From Carbonatibacter sp965199245 (GTDB lineage: Bacteria; Pseudomonadota; Alphaproteobacteria; Kiloniellales; Kiloniellaceae): 64,000 nt of DNA. Within the stretch, counting starts at the first letter, position 1; each line of letters begins with the position of its first letter. Location: NCBI GenBank assembly GCA_965199245.1, contig CBDAQP010000003.1, forward strand, positions 1 through 64,000, written 5' to 3'. A program made the position numbers and the translations under genes. The notes below the pieces were generated by a model. It saw nothing but the letters and a program-made list of their open reading frames with translations. It was not told the DNA's origin and ran no database searches. Positions 9,901-19,030 of this stretch are shown here, piece after piece.

Positions 9901-9951
9901 GTGTCGTCGCAAACGGTCTGATCTGTTCGTCGGGGCAGGGGGAATTTCTAG

Positions 9952-9981
9952 AACGGCGACCCTGTGACACAGGTCGCCGTT
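9952..9981 (+). promoter_or_regulatory. Strong hairpin between rpsB and tsf
   Basis: A 10-bp perfect stem (AACGGCGACC pairing with GGTCGCCGTT) can extend inward through TGT/ACA around a tiny loop. There is no T run after it, so it is more likely an attenuator or an mRNA-stability or processing element that sets the rpsB:tsf ratio than a full terminator. The tsf start lies 38 bases downstream. Confidence 0.6.
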
Positions 9982-10019
9982 GTTCCTTGGTCACATCTTA
10001 TCAGGAAAGAGTGAAAAAC

Positions 10020-10943
10020 ATGGCTCAGATTACGGCTTCTCTCGTTAAGCAATTGCGCGAAAAATCTGGCGCAGGGATGATGGATTGTAAAAAGGCATTG
10101 GCAGAAGTTGACGGCGATCTTGAACAAGCTGTTGACTGGTTGCGTAAAAAAGGCTTGGCAACAGCCGCGAAAAAGGCGGGGCGTGTTGCAGCAGATGGTT
10201 TGGTTGCTGTTGCTTCCGCAGGCACGGCAGGGGCTGTTGTTGAAGTCAATGCTGAAACTGATTTCGTTTCGCGCAATGAACAGTTTCAAAATTTTGTTTC
10301 GCGTACATCATCTCTTGCACTTGCGTCAGGGGGTGACCTTGACCGCCTGAAAGCAGCTGATTACGAGGCCGGAGCCTCTGTTGAACAGACTTTGATAAAT
10401 CTGGTGGCAACGATTGGTGAAAATATGAGCATTCGCCGTGCGGCTGTTTTGAATGTTTCCCAAGGAGTCGTGGCATCTTATGTCCACAATGTAGCCGCAC
10501 CGGGACTGGGTAAGATTGGGGTTTTGGTTGCTGTTGAATCCGCAGGTGACAAAACAAAATTGGAAGACTTCGGCAAACAGATTGCCATGCACGTTGCGGC
10601 TGTGAATCCGTTGGCTCTTGATCGTGACTCTATACGGGCGGAGGACTTGGAGCGCGAACGCCAAGTTCTGATTGACCAAGCTGTTGCATCTGGCAAACCC
10701 GAAGAGATTGCGAAAAAGATGGTGGAAGGTCGCATTCGTAAGTATTACGAAGAAAATTGCCTTTTGGAGCAAACTTTTGTCGTTGATGGTGAAAACTCTG
10801 TCAATCAGGCGGCGAAAAATTTAGGCAAGGTATTAGGATACGAAGTAAAAATCACAGGTTATCTTCGCTTTTTGCTTGGAGATGGAATCGAGAAAAAAGA
10901 AGAAGACTTTGCCGCTGAGGTTGCCGCGACTCTTGGCCAGTGA
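10020..10943 (+). CDS. tsf: Translation elongation factor Ts
   Basis: EF-Ts is the nucleotide-exchange factor for EF-Tu. The 307-residue product begins with the UBA-like domain (MAQITASLVKQLREKSGAGM), followed by the EF-Tu-contacting core (NAETDFVSRNEQF) and the coiled-coil and dimerisation region. The ATG at 10020 gives the normal N-terminus. A terminator directly downstream separates it from pyrH. Confidence 0.98.
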   Translation: MAQITASLVKQLREKSGAGMMDCKKALAEVDGDLEQAVDWLRKKGLATAAKKAGRVAADGLVAVASAGTAGAVVEVNAETDFVSRNEQFQNFVSRTSSLALASGGDLDRLKAADYEAGASVEQTLINLVATIGENMSIRRAAVLNVSQGVVASYVHNVAAPGLGKIGVLVAVESAGDKTKLEDFGKQIAMHVAAVNPLALDRDSIRAEDLERERQVLIDQAVASGKPEEIAKKMVEGRIRKYYEENCLLEQTFVVDGENSVNQAAKNLGKVLGYEVKITGYLRFLLGDGIEKKEEDFAAEVAATLGQ

Positions 10944-10957
10944 AAGACTTTTCATAG

Positions 10958-11009
10958 ACCGCACCTTCAGAAAAGATTATGCTGCCGCAGGCGAAGGTGC
11001 GGTTTTTTA
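10958..11009 (+). terminator. Rho-independent terminator after tsf
   Basis: ACCGCACCTTC (10958-10968) pairs with GAAGGTGCGGT (10993-11003), followed by a run of Ts to 11008. The loop is long (24 bases) but the 11-bp stem plus T run is a clear intrinsic terminator. It would end the rpsB-tsf transcript before pyrH. Confidence 0.85.
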
Positions 11010-11033
11010 TGTCTTCTGTAAGGATTCGGTGAC

Positions 11034-11759
11034 ATGTCACAGCCTCAAAAACACAAACGTGTTTTGCTCAAGCTCTCTGGCGAAGCCTTGATAGGAACGG
11101 GGCAGTTCGGAGTTTCGCCCGAAATGGTCAATCAAATTGCCGAAGACATTCGCGAAGTCGTCGAAAGCGGTGTACAGGTTTGCGTTGTGATTGGGGGGGG
11201 GAATATCTTTCGCGGTCTATCGGGGGCGGCCTCTGGTATGGAACGCACAACAGCAGACTATATGGGTATGTTGGCAACAGTGATGAATTCGCTGGCACTC
11301 CAAAATGCGCTAGAACAGCTGAGCGTCACCACACGGGTTCAATCTGCTATTCCAATGGATACAGTGGCGGAACCCTACATCCGCCGCCGCGCGGAACGCC
11401 ATATGGATAAAGGGCGTGTCGTGATCTTTGCGGCAGGGTCAGGAAATCCATATTTTACCACCGATACGGCAGCGGCTTTGCGTGCGTCTGAAATGAACTG
11501 TTCGCTTTTGCTCAAGGGAACAAAGGTCGATGGGGTCTATACGGATGATCCAGTCAAAAATCCTGATGCCCAGCACTATGACTGTTTGGATTATCGTCAA
11601 GTTTTGATCGATGATTTGCGTGTGATGGACGCATCTGCTATTGCCTTGACACGGGAAAACAATATTCCGATCACAGTTTTCTCGATTTATGAAAAGGGAT
11701 CCTTTGCCCGCGTGTTGCGGGGTGAGGGACGTTTTACAACCGTACAGAATGAGGACTAG
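11034..11759 (+). CDS. pyrH: UMP kinase
   Basis: This enzyme phosphorylates UMP to UDP in pyrimidine synthesis and forms a hexamer of the amino-acid-kinase fold. The product is 241 residues. LLKLSGEAL near the N-terminus, GGGNIFRG and the C-terminal TDDP/ASAIAL segment match the family. The GGG-GGG-GGG codons form a G9 tract (11193-11201), and the frame is intact across it. It begins after the tsf terminator and starts the pyrH-frr-uppS-cdsA-dxr run. Confidence 0.97.
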   Translation: MSQPQKHKRVLLKLSGEALIGTGQFGVSPEMVNQIAEDIREVVESGVQVCVVIGGGNIFRGLSGAASGMERTTADYMGMLATVMNSLALQNALEQLSVTTRVQSAIPMDTVAEPYIRRRAERHMDKGRVVIFAAGSGNPYFTTDTAAALRASEMNCSLLLKGTKVDGVYTDDPVKNPDAQHYDCLDYRQVLIDDLRVMDASAIALTRENNIPITVFSIYEKGSFARVLRGEGRFTTVQNED

Positions 11760-11764
11760 CCCCC

Positions 11765-12325
11765 GTGTCTTTTAAGGATCAGATGACAGACATCAACCGC
11801 CGTATGGATGGTGCTGTAGAGGCTGTAAAAAAGGACTTTGCCGGTTTGCGTACAGGGCGAGCGTCCACGGCACTTTTGGAACCCGTGATGGTTGATGCCT
11901 ATGGTTCGTCCATGCCGATGACGTCGGTTGGAACCATCGGTGCTCCTGAACCCCGAATGTTGACCGTTCAGGTTTGGGACAAAGCAATGGTGTCTGCGGT
12001 TGAAAAAGCCATTCGCAATTCAGGTCTGGGCCTGAATCCGTCACCGGACGGACAGCTGATCCGTTGCCCAATTCCCCCCCTGTCCGAAGAACGTCGTCAG
12101 GAAATGACGAAAATTGCGGGTAAATATGCGGAACAGGGCCGGATTGCCGTGCGTAATGTGCGCCGTGATGGCATGGATGAGTTGAAACGGTTGGAAAAAG
12201 ACGGCGATATTTCCAAGGACGAACACCATGCATTCGGCGAAGACGTGCAAAAAACAACCGATTCACATATCAAACTGATTGATGATCTGCTCACCAAAAA
12301 AGAAGACGAGATCATGCAGGTATAG
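11765..12325 (+). CDS. frr: Ribosome recycling factor
   Basis: The 186-residue factor splits post-termination ribosomes together with EF-G. It starts with GTG at 11765, five bases after pyrH. LRTGRAS near the N-terminus and the C-terminal three-helix-bundle sequence (GMDELKRLEKDGDISKDE) are diagnostic. The length is normal. Confidence 0.97.
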   Translation: MSFKDQMTDINRRMDGAVEAVKKDFAGLRTGRASTALLEPVMVDAYGSSMPMTSVGTIGAPEPRMLTVQVWDKAMVSAVEKAIRNSGLGLNPSPDGQLIRCPIPPLSEERRQEMTKIAGKYAEQGRIAVRNVRRDGMDELKRLEKDGDISKDEHHAFGEDVQKTTDSHIKLIDDLLTKKEDEIMQV

Positions 12326-12346
12326 CCTGTTTTTGTCGTTTTGAAG

Positions 12347-13066
12347 ATGTCTGAGCATCCTATTCCTTCTCATATTGCCTTTATCATGGACGGTAATGGT
12401 CGTTGGGCGGCGGGGCGTGGTTTACCGCGCCTGATGGGCCATCGAAAGGGGGCGGAAGCTTTACAGTCCGTTATCCGTGCAGGACGTGATTTCGGTGTGC
12501 GTATTATGACCTTCTACTGCTTTTCGACGGAAAATTGGGACAGATCACAAACAGAGGTTGACGCGTTGATGTCTCTACTCCGGCGTTATCTTGAAAATGA
12601 TCTGGACGAACTTCATGAGGCCAGTGTCCGTCTAAAGGTTATTGGAGACCGGAAGCGGCTACCGGACGATATTGTCACGCTGATTGATCGCGCGGAACGC
12701 GAGACCGCAGACAATCGCGCGATGATGGCCTGTATGGCCATTAGCTATGGTAGTCGTCAGGAAATCACCCACGCCGCCCAAAGGCTGGCAGAAAAGGTTG
12801 CAAAGGGAATTTTAAATCCAGCAGATTTAACGCCAAATCATTTGACTCGGGAACTTGACACCGCAGGGATCCCCGACCCCGATTTATTAGTACGCACCAG
12901 CGGGGAAATGCGAATCAGTAATTTTTTGCTCTGGCAAATGGCGTATAGTGAAATAATTTTTCTGGACAAATATTGGCCTGATTTTACAGCGCAAGATCTT
13001 CGGTCGGTGATTGCGGAATACCAAAAACGGGATAGGCGTTATGGGGTTCTCCCAAATTCGGCGTAG
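12347..13066 (+). CDS. uppS: Undecaprenyl diphosphate synthase
   Basis: This is the cis-prenyltransferase that makes the C55 carrier lipid for peptidoglycan and LPS. The ATG at 12347 gives 239 residues. MDGNGRWA contains the catalytic Asp (D15), and RTSGEMRISNFLLWQMAYSE near the C-terminus binds the pyrophosphate. An in-frame TTG at 12341 is possible but less likely. The 3' end overlaps cdsA by 26 bases in another frame. Confidence 0.96.
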   Translation: MSEHPIPSHIAFIMDGNGRWAAGRGLPRLMGHRKGAEALQSVIRAGRDFGVRIMTFYCFSTENWDRSQTEVDALMSLLRRYLENDLDELHEASVRLKVIGDRKRLPDDIVTLIDRAERETADNRAMMACMAISYGSRQEITHAAQRLAEKVAKGILNPADLTPNHLTRELDTAGIPDPDLLVRTSGEMRISNFLLWQMAYSEIIFLDKYWPDFTAQDLRSVIAEYQKRDRRYGVLPNSA

Positions 13067-13847
13067 TTATTTTTCAGCACGTGTTGTCTCTGCGGTTGTA
13101 CTCATTGGCCTCTTGAGCGCGGCTTTGTTAGGAGGGACGACGTCCTTTAGTTTTATTTTGTTCCTCGCGGGGGTTCTTGTAGCGTGGGAATGGGCAGTGC
13201 TCGCCCAGAGGCGGGTTGTTTTTTTGCGCTCCACCGTTACGATGACGGCTATCGTGGCCGTGATACTTTGGGTTGCTCTTGTGGGCTATGTGGTGACAGC
13301 GGGTCTAATTTTTATTCTGGGGCTGGTGATTCAATGGGTGCTCAACAGAGGACGATTTGGTTCGGCGTGGATTTTATTCGGGATTTTTTATATTTGTGCC
13401 AGTTGCTTGGCTCTCGATTGGTTGCGTGAGCGTTCTGAAACGGGGCTTGGGTTGGTGGTTTGGCTCTTTTTTGTTGTTTGTGCCACGGATACGGGTGCCT
13501 ATTTTGTCGGGCGGTTCATCGGAGGGGCGAAAATTCTTCCGCGTCTCAGTCCAAACAAAACTTGGGCGGGACTTTTCGGTGGGATGTTTTTTGCGGCTCT
13601 GTTCAGTAGCATCGTGGGTGATTATTTTGACCTTTCAGCAAAAATCGGGTTTGTGGTCATCGGGGCCTTGCTTGCCGTTGTGGCACAGGCAGGTGATTTT
13701 TTAGAATCTCATCTGAAAAGACGGGCAGGTAAAAAGGACTCAGGGACTCTTATTCCCGGTCATGGTGGCCTTTTAGATCGGATTGATGGCGTGATGTCGA
13801 CTTCTCTGGTCGTTACCGCATTACAAGTGACAGGGGTGCTGTCATGA
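13041..13847 (+). CDS. cdsA: Phosphatidate cytidylyltransferase
   Basis: This membrane enzyme makes CDP-diacylglycerol from phosphatidate and CTP. The 268-residue product has several hydrophobic segments and the C-terminal family signature: SPNKTWAGLFGG, then KKDSGTLIPGHGGLLDRIDG. Its start (ATGGGGTTC) lies inside the end of uppS, implying coupled translation. Its stop overlaps the dxr ATG. Confidence 0.95.
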   Translation: MGFSQIRRSYFSARVVSAVVLIGLLSAALLGGTTSFSFILFLAGVLVAWEWAVLAQRRVVFLRSTVTMTAIVAVILWVALVGYVVTAGLIFILGLVIQWVLNRGRFGSAWILFGIFYICASCLALDWLRERSETGLGLVVWLFFVVCATDTGAYFVGRFIGGAKILPRLSPNKTWAGLFGGMFFAALFSSIVGDYFDLSAKIGFVVIGALLAVVAQAGDFLESHLKRRAGKKDSGTLIPGHGGLLDRIDGVMSTSLVVTALQVTGVLS

Positions 13848-15016
13848 CATCACCACGTTCTCTTACGGTTTTAGGAGCAACAGGTTCCATTGGGGCCAGT
13901 ACGCTTGACCTTGTTGCCCGACACCCCGACCTTTTCAGCGTGGAGGCCCTGAGTGCACAGCGTAATGTGACAAAGTTGGTTGAACTGGCCGTGCGTTTTC
14001 GTGCGTCCTTTGTTGCCATTGCCGATCACAATTCTTACTCTACGCTCAAGGATGCCCTCGGTGCAAAAATGGGGGCGCGCACGGTTGAATGTGCCGCAGG
14101 TTCGGATGCCGTTGTTGAGGCCGCACAGCGTTCAAGCGATCTAGTCATGTCTGCAATCACAGGGATTGCGGGATTGCGTCCGACCATGGCGGCCATCAAA
14201 CGCGGTGCCTCTGTCTTGCTAGCGAATAAGGAATCCCTTGTCTGTGCCGGGGTATTGATGACAGAAGCTCGCCGCCAGAGCGGGGCGATTTTACTGCCCG
14301 TTGACTCAGAGCACAACGCGATTTTTCAGGTTTTTGAGCAAAAGGGCAGGGACAAAGTTCATTCTTTGGTTCTTACGGCATCTGGCGGACCATTTCGCGG
14401 TTGCAGTTCGGCACAAATGCAAGGCGTCACAGTGGCACAGGCGTTAGCGCACCCAAACTGGACAATGGGAAAAAAAATTACGATTGATTCAGCGACAATG
14501 ATGAACAAGGGACTCGAATTGATCGAAGCAGCCTATTTTTTCGACATGCCCGCCGATAAAATTGACGTTGTTGTTCACCCGCAATCTATTGTTCATTCGA
14601 TGGTGAACTATGTTGATGGGTCTGTTTTGGCTCAACTTGGTCAACCAGATATGCGTATTCCGATTTCCTATGCCCTCGGGTGGCCGGATCGTCTTCACAC
14701 CCCTGTTGATCCGATTTGTCTGGCGCGTTTGGGCCAGCTGACCTTTGAAAAACCGGACAAAGAATCCTTTCCTGCGCTTGCTCTGGCGCAACAAGCGTTG
14801 CAGGCCGGGGGGTCTGCACCCACTGTGCTCAATGCCGCAAACGAAGTCGCGGTCGCAGCCTTTCTGGACGGGAAAATTCCTTTTTTATCGATTGCAGCCT
14901 CTGTTGCAAGTGCGCTTGCCGCTATGGGGGGAGATGATGCCTGTGCGAATATTGATGATGTGATCGCGCTGGACTCTGCGGTACGGAAAAGGGTTCAAGG
15001 GCTTATTAAGACATAG
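13844..15016 (+). CDS. dxr: 1-deoxy-D-xylulose 5-phosphate reductoisomerase
   Basis: This is the second step of the MEP isoprenoid pathway, converting DXP to MEP with NADPH. The 390-residue product has the nucleotide-binding GATGSIGAS near residue 11, LLANKESLV, and the metal-binding and catalytic LPVDSEHNAI. The loop MNKGLELIEA is also conserved. It overlaps cdsA by ATGA. With uppS next door it supplies precursors for the lipid carrier. Confidence 0.97.
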   Translation: MTSPRSLTVLGATGSIGASTLDLVARHPDLFSVEALSAQRNVTKLVELAVRFRASFVAIADHNSYSTLKDALGAKMGARTVECAAGSDAVVEAAQRSSDLVMSAITGIAGLRPTMAAIKRGASVLLANKESLVCAGVLMTEARRQSGAILLPVDSEHNAIFQVFEQKGRDKVHSLVLTASGGPFRGCSSAQMQGVTVAQALAHPNWTMGKKITIDSATMMNKGLELIEAAYFFDMPADKIDVVVHPQSIVHSMVNYVDGSVLAQLGQPDMRIPISYALGWPDRLHTPVDPICLARLGQLTFEKPDKESFPALALAQQALQAGGSAPTVLNAANEVAVAAFLDGKIPFLSIAASVASALAAMGGDDACANIDDVIALDSAVRKRVQGLIKT

Positions 15017-15033
15017 AAGGTTTCTTTGACACA

Positions 15034-16095
15034 ATGGTTTCAATTCTTGCTTTTTTGGTTTTGATCACGGTTCTCGTTTTTATTCATGAACTGGGTCATT
15101 TTTGGGTCGCACGACTCTGTAGTGTGCGGGTTTTGACCTTTTCCGTTGGTTTTGGGCCGGAACTCTTCGGGCGAACAGATCGGCAGGGGACGCGCTGGTC
15201 TTTTGCTCTGATCCCACTTGGGGGTTATGTCAAAATGTATGGGGATACTCCAGAGTCTGGGGACAAAGACAGCCCCGATGCCTTTCGCGTAAAAAGTGTT
15301 TGGCAACGCTTTGCGATTGTGGTCGCTGGCCCTTTGGCGAATTTTTTGCTGGCCTTTGTATTGATGACGGGGCTTTTTTCTGTAATCGGGCAACTTTACA
15401 CACCCGCGCGTGTGGGGGGGGTTGTCGCAGGTTCCCCTGCGGCAGAGGCAGGGTTTTTAACTGGTGATCTGGTCACGGCCTTAAATGGGTCTGCGATTGA
15501 CAGCTTTACTGCCCTGCGGCAGGCGATTCAGCTGGGTGATGGCACGGCGCAGAGCTTTACAATTTTGCGTGATAGACAGAGTCTGACCCTAATCGTTCAA
15601 CCTGTTATTATCCGTGGAACAGACCCGCAGGGGCGCGAAACATTGCGCTATCAAGTGGGGTTGACTTCTGTTGAACCAAAATACAAGCGACCCGACTTTG
15701 TCGGGGCGATGGGGGCATCGTTCAATGAAATATGGTCAATTTCAACTGGGTCGCTCAAGGCGATAAAACAGATTGTCGATGGCTTTCGCCCGGTATCTGA
15801 TTTGGGTGGCCCGATCAGGATTGCACAGATTTCAGGGGACGCCGCGCGCAGTGGCTTGCCGGGTTATCTGTGGACAATGGCGATTCTCTCGGTCAGTCTT
15901 GGCCTTTTGAACCTTTTGCCGATTCCGGTTCTTGATGGGGGGCATCTTTTTTTCTACCTTGTCGAAATAGTCAGGGGGCGACCTCTTTCGCCAAAAATTC
16001 AGGATTATTGTTTTCGCACAGGGTTGATTCTGCTATTGGGTTTTATGGTCGTTGTAACGTGGAATGACGCGTTTTATGCGTTTTTTTCAAATTGA
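15034..16095 (+). CDS. rseP: RIP metalloprotease RseP
   Basis: This site-2 protease cleaves anti-sigma factors and leftover signal peptides within the inner membrane. The 353-residue product has the zinc motif HELGH (18-22) in the first membrane segment and one PDZ domain (roughly 120-200). The second metal ligand is in LDGGH (300-304), and there are C-terminal membrane segments. The location just before bamA is typical of proteobacteria. Confidence 0.96.
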   Translation: MVSILAFLVLITVLVFIHELGHFWVARLCSVRVLTFSVGFGPELFGRTDRQGTRWSFALIPLGGYVKMYGDTPESGDKDSPDAFRVKSVWQRFAIVVAGPLANFLLAFVLMTGLFSVIGQLYTPARVGGVVAGSPAAEAGFLTGDLVTALNGSAIDSFTALRQAIQLGDGTAQSFTILRDRQSLTLIVQPVIIRGTDPQGRETLRYQVGLTSVEPKYKRPDFVGAMGASFNEIWSISTGSLKAIKQIVDGFRPVSDLGGPIRIAQISGDAARSGLPGYLWTMAILSVSLGLLNLLPIPVLDGGHLFFYLVEIVRGRPLSPKIQDYCFRTGLILLLGFMVVVTWNDAFYAFFSN

Positions 16096-16135
16096 CGCTT
16101 TGGGGTTTGCTCTGTTTCTGTGGAGATAACAAAAA

Positions 16136-18418
16136 ATGTCTGTCCGATGTCGTTCTCTATTCTGGATATTTTTTTTATTGGCCCCGTTTTTCCTTACGTT
16201 CTTTCCTGCTTTTGCGCAGGACAACCGCTCCGTGTCCGATATCGTCATTGAGGGGACGCAACGCATTGAGCCGGAAACGGTCAGGTCTTACTTGACGATC
16301 GAACCCGGCGATGTCTTTGACCCCGTGGAATTGAACCAGTCGCTCAAGGCGATCTTTGCGACGGGTTTTTTCGCGGATGTGTCTTTTCGTCAGGATGGAA
16401 GTAGCCTGATTGTCTCTGTGGTTGAAAATCCTGTGATTAACAGAATCATTTTTGAAGGCAACAAGGCAATTAAGACCGATGTCCTAGAATCAGAAACAAA
16501 CCTCAAGTCTCGCGCAGTCTATACGCGGACAAAAACTCAGGCCAACGCCGAGCGTTTGCTACAGCTCTATCGGCGTTCCGGACGTTTTTCGGCGTCTGTT
16601 GTGCCAAAAATCATTCAGTTGCCACAAAATCGGGTTGATCTGGTTTTTGAAATTTTTGAAGGCAAAAAAACACCTGTGAATGCAATCAATTTTATTGGAA
16701 ATAGAGCCTTTTCCGATCACGATTTGAAGGATGTGATTTCAACCTCTGAAACGGCCTTTTATAAATTTTTGAGTTCAGATGATTTTTATGATCCGGATCG
16801 TTTGACCTTTGACCGCGAACTTTTGCGTCGATTCTATCTAAAAAAGGGCTATGCCGATTTTGATGTTTTGTCCGTTGTTGCGGAACTAACCACGAATCGC
16901 AAGGCATTCATCGTGACCTTTACGATTGAGGAAGGCAAACGTTACCGCTTTGGCTCTGTGACGGTTGAAAGCAGTTTGAAAAATTTTGATGTTGCCTCTG
17001 TCCAGAATGATCTTTTGACATTTGGGGGTGACATTTATAACGCTGATCTTGTTGATCGCACTGTCTCTGCCTTGACAGATCGGGTAGGTGAATTGGGTTA
17101 TGCCTTTGTTGATATTGACCCACAACCTGTTGTGCGCCGTAATGACCGGTTGGTTGATTTGGCTTATTCTATCGACGAAGGCCCCCGCGTTTTTGTCGAA
17201 CGCATTGACATTGAGAATAATGTCCGTACGCTTGATCGTGTAATTCGTCGCGAAATTGAAATAGCTGAAGGCGACGCCTTTAACGCGACCCGCATTCGTC
17301 GTTCCCGCGAAAAGATTCAGGGCCTCGGATTTTTCAAAAGTGTTGATGTTGAAAACATTGCCGGATCGGCCCCTGATAAGGCCGTTCTCAAGGTCAAAGT
17401 CGAAGAACAATCAACTGGTGATCTCAGTTTTGGCGCAGGCTTTTCATCCAATGATGGCCCCCTCGCATCGATTGGGCTAAAGGAAAGAAACTTCCTTGGA
17501 CGGGGGCAAGATGTTCGGGCAAAGTTTTCCGTGACCGGGGCCGGTTCTCAGGTTGACATTGGTTTCACGGAACCCTACTTCATGGGGACGGATGTTTCTG
17601 CTGGTTTTGACCTCTTTCGGTTCACACAGAAGAAGAAAAACAAGGTTTCTTTCGACCAAGATAGAACGGGCGGAGCCTTACGAGGTGGTTTTGATCTCTC
17701 TGATGATTTAAGGCAATTTGTAAACTACAGCTTGCAAACCACTGAAATAAAAAACATTAAAAAGGATGCCTCCGCTGCTGTTAAGGCGCAAAAGGGCAAT
17801 ACGACCAAATCATCCGTTGGAGTGTCCTTCGTCTATGACAAGCGCGATTCTGCTTTTCAAACCAAAGAAGGCTATGTTGCCTCTTTGGATAGCGAGCTTG
17901 CAGGGGTGGGGGGCGATGTCAAGCACCTGCGGACGACGCTTAGTTCAACGTGGTATAATTCCTTTTTTGATGACGAATATACCTTTTCCCTGCGGGGGGA
18001 AGTCGGAACTATTGTTGGATTGGGCGAAGATACCCGTATTTCGGAACGCTACTTTATGGGTGGGAAGAAAATGCGTGGCTTTGATGGTTCCGGTATTGGC
18101 CCGCGCAACAAAAAAAATTCTGGCCCCATTGGGGGTAAACACCTCTATAACGCATCGGCGGAACTGGCCTTTCCACTCGGACTGCCTGAAGAATTCCCTA
18201 TCAAGGGACGGCTTTTCGCCGATTTCGGGGCAAGTTTTGGCATTGATGGTAAAAAAACAGGCATTAATGACTCGGCAAGCCCGCGCCTTTCGGTCGGGCC
18301 GGGAGTGAGCTATGATTCGCCATTCGGGCCGTTGCGCGCAGATATTGGCTATGCGCTTTTGAAACAAAAATTTGATGAAACCGAGGTGTTCAGTTTCAGC
18401 TTTGGCACCAATTTTTGA
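16136..18418 (+). CDS. bamA: Outer membrane protein assembly factor BamA
   Basis: BamA inserts beta-barrel proteins into the outer membrane. The 760-residue product starts with a signal peptide (about 1-28, ending AFAQ), then five POTRA domains (about 29-420) and a C-terminal 16-strand barrel ending in a phenylalanine, as expected for the barrel signal. GERYFMGG-like text (SERYFMGGKKMRGFDG) corresponds to the conserved barrel loop containing the RGF motif. The frame is undamaged. Confidence 0.97.
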   Translation: MSVRCRSLFWIFFLLAPFFLTFFPAFAQDNRSVSDIVIEGTQRIEPETVRSYLTIEPGDVFDPVELNQSLKAIFATGFFADVSFRQDGSSLIVSVVENPVINRIIFEGNKAIKTDVLESETNLKSRAVYTRTKTQANAERLLQLYRRSGRFSASVVPKIIQLPQNRVDLVFEIFEGKKTPVNAINFIGNRAFSDHDLKDVISTSETAFYKFLSSDDFYDPDRLTFDRELLRRFYLKKGYADFDVLSVVAELTTNRKAFIVTFTIEEGKRYRFGSVTVESSLKNFDVASVQNDLLTFGGDIYNADLVDRTVSALTDRVGELGYAFVDIDPQPVVRRNDRLVDLAYSIDEGPRVFVERIDIENNVRTLDRVIRREIEIAEGDAFNATRIRRSREKIQGLGFFKSVDVENIAGSAPDKAVLKVKVEEQSTGDLSFGAGFSSNDGPLASIGLKERNFLGRGQDVRAKFSVTGAGSQVDIGFTEPYFMGTDVSAGFDLFRFTQKKKNKVSFDQDRTGGALRGGFDLSDDLRQFVNYSLQTTEIKNIKKDASAAVKAQKGNTTKSSVGVSFVYDKRDSAFQTKEGYVASLDSELAGVGGDVKHLRTTLSSTWYNSFFDDEYTFSLRGEVGTIVGLGEDTRISERYFMGGKKMRGFDGSGIGPRNKKNSGPIGGKHLYNASAELAFPLGLPEEFPIKGRLFADFGASFGIDGKKTGINDSASPRLSVGPGVSYDSPFGPLRADIGYALLKQKFDETEVFSFSFGTNF

Positions 18419-18441
18419 TTGTGACACAAGTTGGCATCCAA

Positions 18442-19008
18442 ATGATCGCCCAAAAAAAATGGTGGCTTTTTGCGCTGGTTATCCTGTTGAGCGGACTGTC
18501 TGGGACTCCTGCGGTGAGTCAGGCAAGTAACGACCTGAAAGTCGCCATTATCGACACACAGGAAATTTTATCGGCCTCTACAGCAATGCGACAGATCAAT
18601 CGCTTTATCGAACAAGAACGTGGCGAACTCCAAAGCAAGTTCCGGGAAAAAGAGCAGCAGCTTATCAAGGCCAGCCGGATTTTGAGTCAAGAAAGATCAG
18701 TCCTTGATCCATCAATCTTTGCACAGCGTAAAGGGGATATTGACCGAACATCCGCCCAAGTTCGCAAAGATGCCAAAGAAATGAAAGCCAAGCTGGCAAC
18801 AGTCTACGCTAACGCAGTTGAGCGTGTGCGCCAAGAAATGAACAAGATTATTCTGGCGCGGATGAAAGACCAGATGTTTGATCTGGTGATTGAAAAGGGG
18901 GCGATGGTTTTTTTCAGAAAAGACCTTGAAATCACAGGACAGATCATTAGTGAATTGAATAGTACCCTACCGATACTTTCGGATATCCTGCCCCAAAAGA
19001 GCAAATAA
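18442..19008 (+). CDS. OmpH/Skp-family periplasmic chaperone
   Basis: This periplasmic holdase carries outer-membrane proteins to BamA, its upstream neighbour. From the ATG at 18442 it is 188 residues, with a signal peptide ending near VSQA, then VAIIDTQEIL and a long charged helical region (about 60-140), as in Skp/OmpH. A GTG at 18421, just after the bamA stop, would add seven residues and cannot be excluded. No strong ribosome-binding site distinguishes them. Confidence 0.9.
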   Translation: MIAQKKWWLFALVILLSGLSGTPAVSQASNDLKVAIIDTQEILSASTAMRQINRFIEQERGELQSKFREKEQQLIKASRILSQERSVLDPSIFAQRKGDIDRTSAQVRKDAKEMKAKLATVYANAVERVRQEMNKIILARMKDQMFDLVIEKGAMVFFRKDLEITGQIISELNSTLPILSDILPQKSK

Positions 19009-19030
19009 GCCAGAAAGCGGAGTAAGACCA

